A stretch of 9,861 nt of DNA from Desulfobacterales bacterium (GCA_022361135.1 JAKSBM010000725.1:1-9861), one strand, 5' to 3'; shown: positions 1-7,994, counted from the stretch's first letter. The notes: generated from the sequence alone by a model not told the origin. A program made the numbers and translations.

Positions 1-3000
1 CCATACCTCCGGGCATTTCTGGAACCTTGCCCTTGGCCAAACTGTCCTTGACGGCGCCGACTGCGGCTTTCCCTTCTTTTTTAAGGGTGCCCTTGGCATC
101 CTTTTTCATGTCCGAGGCCACCTGTTTGGCCTTGGCTGCTCCGGACTTGGCCGATTTGATTCCATCCTGGACTTGGCCCGGGGCCCCTTCCATTTTTTTC
201 ACAAAGCAGGCCAGGCGTTTGGCCTCCTTTTGGGCCTTGGCTTTGATGGTGGCATAATCCTCGGCCATGAGGGCGTAGTTGATCACCGAGCCCACACTGA
301 TGTTGGTGCCGATGAGCAGTCCCAGAAAATACCGGGTGGTGGTTTCGATGTTCTCCTGGGTGAGGATGGTTTCGGTCATGGCCCCGTTGCTGCCGTCGTC
401 CAGCACCGATGTGAGGGTAAAGGTTTTGGGATCGATCTCCAGCCATCCCCAACTGCCCTGGATGGGTTTGGAGGGGAATAGCCAGTCCTTGCGGCTGTTT
501 TTCCGGCGCTCCAGGATGGTGGCGGGAATCCCGGCCTTTTCCATTTTGGCCATGTCCTTTTTTCTATGTTTATAAAGCAGGGGCAGGATCCGGAGCCGGG
601 GCGCCTGGTCCCAGAGGCTGAAGACGGTGCGGCTTCCCTCTCCGGCACTGGCACCCTCGAGCCCTGTGTCCAAAAGGCCCGAGGCCAGGGCAAAGGCCCG
701 GCGTTTTTCTTTGTCTCCAAAGAGATCCGGGGCCGTGTGCCGAAGATCCAGGCTTGAGATGAAGCGGCCGTCCCGGGTCCGTTCAAGGCCCGCCACCATG
801 CACCTGTGGTGGGTCAGGTGGATGGCGGTGACCCCAAGCTGGGCGGCCAGCTCTTTCTCCATACGGGTCTGGCCGCCCAGAAAGGAGATGATCTTTTGGC
901 GATTGGCCCAGGCCGCCAGGCAGAAGGGTTCCAGATTTTTAATATTCCCCAATTGTTTTTTTGCCTGGGCTTCCAAGGATTTGATCGCGGGCTCCGGCAG
1001 GTCCGGGGCCCCCAGGGAGATGGTGAGAAAGAGATCCGAAAGGCGCTGGCCTTCCTTGAACCGGATGATCCTTTTGGATTGGTTGTTACCATCCGAGATT
1101 TCCATTAGCAGTTTCACGGGAATGGCCCCTTGGTCCAATTTTGTTGTATCCATTTCTTGACCGTCGGGGTGGGTATAAAAGACAGATACCAAGGATTTCC
1201 CTTTTGTGTCCTTTCCCTTGGCAAACCAGAAATCCGCCATGGCCGTGTCGGTGTTGGGGATGGAAAAGGATTGCTTGAAAATCCGTTGGCTTTTTAGGGT
1301 CTTTTCACTCCCCCCGGAAAGGGCTCCGCCCATGGAACCCATCTGCATGGCCGCGGTACTCTTTTCTATTTTATACCAGAGTCTGAAGGCGACGGTGTAG
1401 GTCTCGGGTCTGAAGCCGTATTTGTCTTTTTCTTTTCTGTCATCGGGCTCAATGAGGCCCAAAAGATCATCCGCCTCCTTAAAAAATGGGAAAACCAGGC
1501 TATGCGTTTCCCCATCTTCTTCCCATTCCACAAAGGGGACCCGTTTGCGTTTCACCTTGATCGGGCCGGCCATTTTTTCCATTTCACTGCGGCCTTGGCC
1601 GGTGAGGGCATAGGTCCCACGGATGACCCGGGCATTGCGCCGGTCAGCCATCCGGCCCAGGTAGGCGGCCATATCAATATCCCGGCCCCAGCCCTGGGTG
1701 AACATGGCCTGGGGGGACTGGACCACATACTGGGAGGTTGAGGGAACCCATTTTAGGGTTTTCAGGGCTTCCACGGCCTGGGAGGGGGTGACAATGTCCT
1801 TGATCCGGTCTGCCCCTGAAATTCCCAGGGAGATGGGGTCGACGGTCTGGGGCAACTCCTTTGGGGAGTCCAGTCCCACCCGTTTTTTGGATGGCCGGGC
1901 GGCCAGCTTGTTTTCCTTGACCCGTTGGCTGCGAATTTTTTTCAACAGTCGGTCAAGTTCGCTTTGGTCACTCTCCTTTGGCAGGTTTACCCGGGATAAC
2001 AATTGCCAGTTCTCCTTGAATTCGGCCAGGGTGGCGGGATCAAATTCATATTTCAGATCCGGGAAGACCAGGGAAACCAGGTAGAGTTTTTCATTTTTCT
2101 TGAGCTTGTCGGCGCCGAAAAGAACCAGGGAGCGCCGTTTTGTGCCGTCAAAGGTAATGGGGGGATATCCCAGGATTCGATCCGTGGTGGCCGTGTCCGG
2201 GGAGACAAAAATCCGGCTGCCGTCGGTCTCTGCCTTGGCGTTTGCAAATCCGCCCAGCCCCTTCTTGGCCGCCCGGTTTTCCCCGGCGGCCATTGATTTT
2301 CCCTGGAGGTTCACATGGGCGGCATTGGCCAAGAGAATGGGTTTTCTGATCCGGGTGGCATTTTGGTCTTGGGTATCCTTGAGGGTGATGTCCACCACAA
2401 AACCGTTTTTACGCTTGCCGTCCAGCCGGCTGAGTTTGTATATCCCGTTAATTTCAAGGTCGATGCCGTCGGCCCTGGCCACGTGGAGGGGGGCGGTGTC
2501 CGGGACTTCCGGCTTTGCCACCGGTACTGCCTTCTGGGGGTTAACGGATTTCCCGGTCTGGTCCTGGTTCGTATTTTCGACAGGGCTTGTCACCGGGGGA
2601 AGGGGAATCTCAACATCCTCTCCCTTGAGTTCCACGAAAAGGGATTGGGGGAGATGGCCCAGCTCCCGGGGCAGGTGAAAGGCCAGGGCAAAATGGTTGC
2701 CCGAGCCCGGGGCCACGGAAACATCCTTGAAAAATCCCAGGGGGATTTTCTGGGTCACGGGGTGGGTGGGGATGAGCCGGTCCCCCCGGGGGGTGGGGAT
2801 TTTCAGAAAGAAGCGCTTGGCCGGATCCAGGTTCAACAGGGCATTGACCCGGGAATCCAGGGTGCAGGAAAGGGTTTCAAACACCCGCCCTTTTCCGGCG
2901 CTGATGCCGGCCAACTGCTCACCTATTTTCCGTTCCTTCACCTCTATCTCAAATGCTTCACCCAGTTGGGTCGGGGCGGTTTGGGGCAATTGGGCAAGAT

Positions 3001-6000
3001 CTTTTTTCCGGGGGGACATTTCCCCGATGATGGGGATGTCCACATGTCCGTAATTTTTATCGTAAAAATGCAGGGAAAGTTGGCTCACCGGTTTGTCGGG
3101 GATGCGGAAGGCCAGGATACCCGATCGTTTCCGTTCATGGGGCTCCCCTTTGCCCGGGACCACGAGTTCATGGGCGTCCATGGGGGTAAGGGGTTTTCCC
3201 AGGGCCCATGTGATGGGGCTGAAGGAGACTTCATGGCTGTTGTTCACCCGGACAAAAAGATGGCTTTTTAAATTGGGAATCTTATAGGCTGGAATGGCCT
3301 TTTTAGTGGTGGTGTGGGCGTTGGATTTCCCGATGAAGGCCGAGGGGTGGCCCTGGCCGTCCTCCAGCACCACCACCTCCTGGGATTCAAGGATATTCTT
3401 CAGGGTGAGGTCCAGGGTGAGGTATTGGCTTCTGGTGGGGCTGATGCCCTTGAGCCGGGAGAATAACTGTGCCTGGCTCACCGCTATTTCAACGGCTTTG
3501 TTTTTACCGGAAATGGGCCTTCCATTGTCATCCACAAGGGGAAGGATTTTTTTCACCCGTACTTCTTTTAGGGGGGTATCGTTGCCGTAAATTTTATCCG
3601 CCGCCTGGTAGTTGTAGCTGAGGGCGTCCATATCCTTTTTCTTTATCCGGTGGGAAAAGGTGGAAAAGGGCTTGACCACATCGGGGTCTTCCAGGGGATC
3701 AAAATCCACTGCCTGCCTGGCCTTTGTGGCGTAAAAACTGCCGTTTTCCCCATCCCGGCGTTTGAAGCCCAGGGCGACATTTCCCCGGGCCTTGATTGTG
3801 GGGGCGGTTTCAGCGATTTTCCGGGTGAATTCCAGGATTTTTTCCTTTACCAATTTGGCATCCCTGGAGACAAAGGCCTCCCCTCCGGATATGTTTGCAA
3901 ATTCCCGGACCCGGGCCACGGAAACCGGATCGTCATACATCCCCAGCCAGAAGGTGCGGATACCGGCATTTTTAAAATTGATCAGGGCGGTTTTCACCAG
4001 TTTGGCCTTGTCCTCCTTGAAATTGAAGGCATTGCCCGCCGCATCGGTGATGAAAATAAAATAGGCCCGGCCGGTGTCGGCGGTGGTGCAAAGCTCCAGC
4101 CCGGCCTCCAACGCCTCGGGGATATTGGTTCCCCCGCCGGGCTCAAGGTCCCCAATGGCCCGGAGCAGTTTGGCCTTGTCCTGGGTGAAGATCTGGTGGG
4201 TATGGACATGGCTTGCAAAGGAGGAGAGTTGGACATAATAATCCTGGGGCAAAGACTGGATGGATTCCAGCAAACTGCCCTTCAGGGGTTCGAACCGATT
4301 GCCCACTCCGGGAGCATTGGGACTCATGGTGGTTCGCTTGTCCATGGAACCGCTGGTGTCCACCATATAACTCACGGTGACCGGGGATTCCTTCACCGGT
4401 ACCTTTCCCCTTTTGATCTCCATTCGGAACACATTGGAGAGGCTGGCGGCGATGGAGGTAAATATGGCGTCCAGCCCCTTTTCATCGCTTCCGGCATAGT
4501 ATTGGGTGGCCGTGGCTTTGGCCAGTGCGCCCAGGGTGACGGTGTCGGCCCCGTCCCCGAATCCCACGGGGTAGATGGGAATTTCATGGTTTTGAACCGA
4601 ACGCATCATGGCGTCGAAATCCGCCACCGACCCCCGCTTGGTGTCGTTGTAATTGGCATCCTTGCCGTCGGTGAAGAGGACGATGGCCGGCCGTGTTTTC
4701 CCCTTGAGCAACTTAATTCCGGCCAGAACCGAGTCGTAGAGGGCCGTGGCGCCGTTGGGCTTGATCCGGGCCAATTTTTCCAGCTGCTCGGCCCGGTCTT
4801 TTGCCGGGATGGGTTTCACCGTGGTGTCAAAGTCCACCAGGGTGACCCTGGCATTCTGGGGCAGTTTTTTAATGAACCTATCCACGCTGTTGATGGCGGT
4901 TTTCATGGAATGCTTCATGGAGCCGGAACTGTCCAGGAGGATGACCAAGTTCATGGGCTCGGGCAGGTTTTCAAGCCCCAGGATTTCCCCCTTCACCCGT
5001 CCGGCCTCCACAAAGGAAAATTCATCCAGCTCCAGGGGCCGCTTATCCGGCAGTTCGGTGATGGCAAAGTCCAGGGTGAGATTCTCTTCATCCTTTTTTT
5101 GGACGTCCAGGATGTTAATCCGGGTTCTGGGGCGGAGCCATGCGTGTTCCTTGAATTTTCGATTCTCCTCCAAAAGGGGCCAGGTCACCTGGGTTTCATG
5201 GTCGGCACGTAGGGGAACCAATTGGGAGGAGAGTCCGCCCCGGGTGAGGGTGTAAAATCCGTTGTTCAGCCAATAGGCCGCATCTCCGTTGGGCAGATAA
5301 TCCCCCTCGGGTTGGAAATCCCCCCGGATATACCCCTGGGCCTCCACCCGGGGCAGGGTGGAAAAGGCATTTTTAAAGGAGAGCAGGGCAGGCTTTGCGG
5401 ATAATTTTCCGGTTTCGGGTGCATTGGAAATGGAGGGCAGGGCATGGGGGGTTTTGATCAGGCTTAGTTTCACCCGGGTATTGGGCTGTGGTTTTCCATC
5501 CTTTTTTCTGACCTTCAAGGGGGTCACCCAAAAGACCACATCGCCTTGGTAGGGGGGCAGGTCAAAGTAATGGAATTTTTTATAATATCTGCCGTCGCAA
5601 ATCACCCCGCTGTTGGCATTTTTATCATATCGAATGCTGGTTTCATCCCCGGTCTTGGGCCGGTAATCCAGCCGCCAGTCAAGGTCCACCCCGATTCCCT
5701 CAAGGATCTCCAATTCCACGCGGTAAAGTTGTTTGCCGTCGAATTGGGTATTGAATATCCTTTTTGGAATCTCCTTTCCGGTAAAGACAATTTCCTTTGG
5801 GGTATCGGCCTGGATATTCCGGGTTCGGTAAAAATAGAGCCGGAACTCATAATTCCACCCGTAGAGGATTTCGGCATGGACGGTGGTGTCCTGGCCTTCT
5901 TGCACGGCAATGAGTGTCTCTTCGTCCCTGTATATTTGTTTGAATCCGCCATGGGTTAAGGCGGCTTCCAGGATTTCCCTGTCCCTTTGCCGTTTTTCCT

Positions 6001-6268
6001 TCCCCTTGGCCGGGTAGCGGAGCTGCCATTTGGTTCCCCGGCCGGCAAATATCTTTTTTTTAAATTTTTTACCCGTGTCCGGGTCCTTCCCACTCCAGTG
6101 AAGGGTCAGGTCGACATCATGGGAATAGTGGGTTTTGTTATAGGCCTCCATCCCAAAGGGATCCAAGGGCTGGGGATCATGGGACGGAATTTCGGCATGG
6201 GCCCGGCCCACGGAAAAAAGAAGGCAAAAAACAAGGCCGGCAAAAAGGGCATTGGAAAATTTGTTCAT
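1..6268 (-). CDS. Giant secreted protein with tandem vWA domains (C-terminus cut off by the window)
   Basis: I read this frame from ATG at 6268 to base 1 without a stop: 2,089 complete codons, C-terminus missing. Residues 1-25 form a Sec signal peptide (basic MNK, hydrophobic core, likely cleavage AHA|EIP). Residues 26-435 are unrecognised and aromatic-rich. vWA domain 1 (about 436-610) has MIDAS residues D446, S448, S450, T508 and D534. vWA domain 2 (about 630-820) has D637, S639, S641, T714 and D742. Both sites are complete, so divalent-metal-dependent ligand binding is expected for the family. Residues 925-1082 and about 1268-1415 look like copies of one beta module. Residues 1860-1966 contain GLLDTGLEG and a W-x-x-I-D-P...D-D-G-x-x-G-A-M-x-E pattern. 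A weak hydrophobic stretch lies at 1981-2001, and from 2021 the chain is Lys/Ala-rich and probably helical. It is the last visible gene of a three-gene set, 132 nt after the previous stop. The ribosome-binding site is weak (GAGAG, about 8 nt before ATG). Binding partner and function are unknown; adhesin-like or cell-envelope assembly roles are possible. Confidence 0.95.
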   Translation of the reverse strand, partial: MNKFSNALFAGLVFCLLFSVGRAHAEIPSHDPQPLDPFGMEAYNKTHYSHDVDLTLHWSGKDPDTGKKFKKKIFAGRGTKWQLRYPAKGKEKRQRDREILEAALTHGGFKQIYRDEETLIAVQEGQDTTVHAEILYGWNYEFRLYFYRTRNIQADTPKEIVFTGKEIPKRIFNTQFDGKQLYRVELEILEGIGVDLDWRLDYRPKTGDETSIRYDKNANSGVICDGRYYKKFHYFDLPPYQGDVVFWVTPLKVRKKDGKPQPNTRVKLSLIKTPHALPSISNAPETGKLSAKPALLSFKNAFSTLPRVEAQGYIRGDFQPEGDYLPNGDAAYWLNNGFYTLTRGGLSSQLVPLRADHETQVTWPLLEENRKFKEHAWLRPRTRINILDVQKKDEENLTLDFAITELPDKRPLELDEFSFVEAGRVKGEILGLENLPEPMNLVILLDSSGSMKHSMKTAINSVDRFIKKLPQNARVTLVDFDTTVKPIPAKDRAEQLEKLARIKPNGATALYDSVLAGIKLLKGKTRPAIVLFTDGKDANYNDTKRGSVADFDAMMRSVQNHEIPIYPVGFGDGADTVTLGALAKATATQYYAGSDEKGLDAIFTSIAASLSNVFRMEIKRGKVPVKESPVTVSYMVDTSGSMDKRTTMSPNAPGVGNRFEPLKGSLLESIQSLPQDYYVQLSSFASHVHTHQIFTQDKAKLLRAIGDLEPGGGTNIPEALEAGLELCTTADTGRAYFIFITDAAGNAFNFKEDKAKLVKTALINFKNAGIRTFWLGMYDDPVSVARVREFANISGGEAFVSRDAKLVKEKILEFTRKIAETAPTIKARGNVALGFKRRDGENGSFYATKARQAVDFDPLEDPDVVKPFSTFSHRIKKKDMDALSYNYQAADKIYGNDTPLKEVRVKKILPLVDDNGRPISGKNKAVEIAVSQAQLFSRLKGISPTRSQYLTLDLTLKNILESQEVVVLEDGQGHPSAFIGKSNAHTTTKKAIPAYKIPNLKSHLFVRVNNSHEVSFSPITWALGKPLTPMDAHELVVPGKGEPHERKRSGILAFRIPDKPVSQLSLHFYDKNYGHVDIPIIGEMSPRKKDLAQLPQTAPTQLGEAFEIEVKERKIGEQLAGISAGKGRVFETLSCTLDSRVNALLNLDPAKRFFLKIPTPRGDRLIPTHPVTQKIPLGFFKDVSVAPGSGNHFALAFHLPRELGHLPQSLFVELKGEDVEIPLPPVTSPVENTNQDQTGKSVNPQKAVPVAKPEVPDTAPLHVARADGIDLEINGIYKLSRLDGKRKNGFVVDITLKDTQDQNATRIRKPILLANAAHVNLQGKSMAAGENRAAKKGLGGFANAKAETDGSRIFVSPDTATTDRILGYPPITFDGTKRRSLVLFGADKLKKNEKLYLVSLVFPDLKYEFDPATLAEFKENWQLLSRVNLPKESDQSELDRLLKKIRSQRVKENKLAARPSKKRVGLDSPKELPQTVDPISLGISGADRIKDIVTPSQAVEALKTLKWVPSTSQYVVQSPQAMFTQGWGRDIDMAAYLGRMADRRNARVIRGTYALTGQGRSEMEKMAGPIKVKRKRVPFVEWEEDGETHSLVFPFFKEADDLLGLIEPDDRKEKDKYGFRPETYTVAFRLWYKIEKSTAAMQMGSMGGALSGGSEKTLKSQRIFKQSFSIPNTDTAMADFWFAKGKDTKGKSLVSVFYTHPDGQEMDTTKLDQGAIPVKLLMEISDGNNQSKRIIRFKEGQRLSDLFLTISLGAPDLPEPAIKSLEAQAKKQLGNIKNLEPFCLAAWANRQKIISFLGGQTRMEKELAAQLGVTAIHLTHHRCMVAGLERTRDGRFISSLDLRHTAPDLFGDKEKRRAFALASGLLDTGLEGASAGEGSRTVFSLWDQAPRLRILPLLYKHRKKDMAKMEKAGIPATILERRKNSRKDWLFPSKPIQGSWGWLEIDPKTFTLTSVLDDGSNGAMTETILTQENIETTTRYFLGLLIGTNISVGSVINYALMAEDYATIKAKAQKEAKRLACFVKKMEGAPGQVQDGIKSAKSGAAKAKQVASDMKKDAKGTLKKEGKAAVGAVKDSLAKGKVPEMPGGM

Positions 6269-6400
6269 GGCAGACTCTCTATTGTTTTGTGGGGGCAGTT
6301 CCGGGGTGGAGATCGATCACCTTTTATAATAGAGGGAGAGGGTGTTCCCAGGGTGGCTTAGATCGATTCTTCCCTTGTCGGTTGCCCCGTTGTTTTGAAT
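6269..6400 (-). other. Intergenic gap before the giant vWA gene
   Basis: This 132-nt spacer separates the 232-aa gene from the giant vWA gene. I see no hairpin followed by a T-run, so no intrinsic terminator, and read-through is likely. On the minus strand there is a TATTAT (5 of 6 to the -10 consensus) inside TCTATTATAAAAGG near 6325-6338, but no credible -35 hexamer 16-18 nt upstream; a secondary promoter is therefore only possible. The 8-mer AGATCGAT occurs twice on the plus strand, at 6310-6317 and 6360-6367, exactly 50 bp apart and flanking that AT-rich element. The significance is unclear. Confidence 0.5.
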
Positions 6401-7099
6401 TCAATTGGGGGGAAACATGATTTCAACCGGTGTGATTTTTCCTTCTTCAACCCTGAAGGGAAGATCCCTGGATTTTTGATTTTCATCCACCACAACCCCC
6501 AGGTACTCCCCCGGTTCCAGGGTAATGATCCGGCGGCTGTCGCAGGGGATGGTATCCCTGAAAAGGGGCGGTCCCTGGGGTACATAAATGTGGAATTCAA
6601 AGGATTCGGAAGCGTAGAACCCGCATTGATCCACCTGGACTTCGATGTGGGAGAGCCGCAGATTCACCGGGGTTGTTTGCCCCTTTGAAATGGTAAAATC
6701 CAGGGCGGTTTCAAATCCGTTTTGATGGACGTAAAGGTAATAGGCCCCCGGGGGCAGGGCCCGGGTGATCACCGGCAGCTCCGGGGCATGGCTTTGAAGT
6801 CCCGGTATATCCCTGTGTGTCACCAGCCGGTTGTGGGCGGAAGCCTCGGCATTGAGCCCCGAGGTGATGGCGGATAACTCCTGCAATCCCTTGGCGGTTT
6901 TCAGGCTCAGGGTGAACTCGGGGATACTTTCGTCCCTGGGATTCAGGCCCGATATTTTGAATTCCATGAATCCATTTTCACGGGCATGGGCCGGTGTAGG
7001 GCCCATGGATAGGATCTCCCCAAAAAAGAAGGAGGGCCCCATGAGCAGGGCCGCCCCCATAATCCAGGGAAGCAGATTCGGTATTCTCAATTTGTTCAT
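6401..7099 (-). CDS. Secreted protein with two PEGA-like beta repeats (function unknown)
   Basis: 232 residues, ATG at 7099, stop TGA at 6403-6401. The N-terminus (MNKLRIPN, then a hydrophobic run at about 12-30) is a signal peptide with likely cleavage after A39 (PTPAHA|REN). The AHA cleavage context matches that of the giant protein downstream. Residues 111-149 and 191-229 are copies of one module: L-x-P-G-x-Y, a short strand, a [DE]-N/Q-containing turn, then an F-x-[IV]-x-x-G-x-[IT]-T-P-V ending. The LxPGxY core resembles PEGA and other small carboxypeptidase-regulatory-like beta folds found in exported proteins, which usually serve binding or scaffolding; that link is by pattern only. C159 and C186 are the only cysteines and could form a periplasmic disulfide between the repeats. 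AAGGA at 7115-7111 gives an 11-nt spacing to the ATG. The gene lies 39 nt after the upstream stop with no terminator between, so co-transcription is likely. No enzymatic motif is visible. Confidence 0.9.
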   Translation of the reverse strand: MNKLRIPNLLPWIMGAALLMGPSFFFGEILSMGPTPAHARENGFMEFKISGLNPRDESIPEFTLSLKTAKGLQELSAITSGLNAEASAHNRLVTHRDIPGLQSHAPELPVITRALPPGAYYLYVHQNGFETALDFTISKGQTTPVNLRLSHIEVQVDQCGFYASESFEFHIYVPQGPPLFRDTIPCDSRRIITLEPGEYLGVVVDENQKSRDLPFRVEEGKITPVEIMFPPN

Positions 7100-7138
7100 T
7101 GGTCCATGGTTCCTTAAATAATTGGAAGATTTTTCGGA

Positions 7139-7876
7139 TTAATCTGAAAAGGGTTTTTCGCCTTTGAGTATTTTGTCGATATCCCTTTGGGCCCGTTCAC
7201 GGATTTCCCCATCAAAATCAGGATCATGGGCGATGGTGATATCCTTTGGCAGAATGAATTTGGCCGGGTCCACCGGACCCACTTTGATTTCCCTGGTGGT
7301 GTTGATCAATTCCGGTAAAGGGGCTTTCCAGGCGTAATCCAGGGCCACATTGGTGCCGGCAAAGACCAGGGTTTCCATGCCCATGGTGTTCACCACCTTG
7401 TCGCAGGCGTATCCCAGAACCGTGGCGGCATTTTTGGTAATATACCCCTGGAGGCCTTCCGCCATTCCCAGGCCCAGTTTTTCATTGTTTTTAATAAAAG
7501 CGGCTTTGTCTCCGGGGGAGAGGGCCTCAAATGCTTCATCGATGCAATTGACAAAACTTCGCTTTTTCTCCCCGGTTTTTTCCATCAGATCAAGGTCGTA
7601 ATTCCATTCTGGTGTTATCAAAGAGATGGCCTTCCGGGTCATGCTTTGGCCGCCGTAGGTCATGACTTCGGTGTAGTACTTTATGGTGGTGGCCCCGTAG
7701 TCCTTTATGTAAATGACGGATTCTCCCGTTGCCGCTCCGGACAATTCACAACGGATGACCCCCTCCTTGAAGGGAAGTTTCCCGGTCCAGGGATTTTCCT
7801 GGGCCAAGCCCGGTGATGTATGGATGGCAGTCAAAGTGAACAGGACAAGGGCAAAGGTAGTGGCAAGCGGTTTCAT
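7139..7876 (-). CDS. Secreted protein of unknown function, faintly DUF4412/LolA-like
   Basis: 245 residues, ATG at 7876, stop TAA at 7141-7139. Residues 1-25 are a typical Sec signal peptide (MK, then a hydrophobic core, likely cleavage PGLA|QEN). The mature part begins with strand-like segments (GVIRCELSG, ESVIYIKDYG, TTIKYYTEV) and later has a G-Y-x-C-D-K element at 156-160 in the context VLGYACDKV. This order, strands recording a state or modification followed by G-Y-x-C-x-K, reminds me of DUF4412 and related LolA-like periplasmic proteins; it is an impression, not a match I could test. C43, C111 and C158 are present, an odd number, so one may be free. The C-terminus is charged and helical (EIRERAQRDIDKILKGE). 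An AAAGGGA ribosome-binding site at 7890-7884 lies 7 nt before the ATG. It is the first gene after a good promoter at 8024-7995, and is followed 39 nt later by the PEGA-like gene. There is no lipobox, so it is probably soluble in the periplasm or exported. Confidence 0.88.
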   Translation of the reverse strand: MKPLATTFALVLFTLTAIHTSPGLAQENPWTGKLPFKEGVIRCELSGAATGESVIYIKDYGATTIKYYTEVMTYGGQSMTRKAISLITPEWNYDLDLMEKTGEKKRSFVNCIDEAFEALSPGDKAAFIKNNEKLGLGMAEGLQGYITKNAATVLGYACDKVVNTMGMETLVFAGTNVALDYAWKAPLPELINTTREIKVGPVDPAKFILPKDITIAHDPDFDGEIRERAQRDIDKILKGEKPFSD

Positions 7877-7911
7877 TGGATTTTCCCTTTTTTTCAGGTT
7901 GGTTACTTTCT

Positions 7912-7940
7912 CCGTAAGCTGGATGTTCCAGGCCCCACGG
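7912..7940 (-). promoter_or_regulatory. Hairpin in the 5' leader of the three-gene operon
   Basis: In the minus-strand RNA, CCGUGGG (7940-7934) can pair with CUUACGG (7918-7912) and CUGGA (7931-7927) with UCCAG (7923-7919), around a 3-nt loop with a 2-nt GC bulge. That is 12 pairs, two of them G-U. It sits about 35 nt before the start codon and lacks a following U-run, so it is not a terminator. It may stabilise the leader or affect translation. A chance hairpin cannot be excluded. Confidence 0.4.
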
Positions 7941-7994
7941 CCACGGATTGATTTTGCTCATTTTCCGGGGGGAACTGGATGGGTTTCAAAAGGG

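Noticed and set aside
3650..5212. Open plus-strand frame of 520 codons opposite the vWA domains
   Set aside because: It is the antisense shadow of the minus-strand gene. Its composition is Gly/Gln/His-rich with no domain, whereas the opposite strand gives two textbook MIDAS motifs. Low use of CTA, TTA and TCA codons in the real gene leaves the antisense frame free of stops. The 318-codon frame at 2315-3271 is rejected for the same reason.
6310..6367. AGATCGAT repeated 50 bp apart upstream of the giant gene
   Set aside because: An 8-mer containing the palindrome ATCGAT can easily recur by chance, and no matching promoter architecture surrounds it. It is recorded only in the intergenic description.
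7096..7107. Three-codon upstream ORF (ATG GAC CAA TGA) whose stop overlaps the start of the 232-aa gene
   Set aside because: The overlap ATGA looks like translational coupling, but the AAGGA motif is only 3 nt from the upstream ATG, too close for normal initiation, and 11 nt from the real ATG. It most likely arose by chance.
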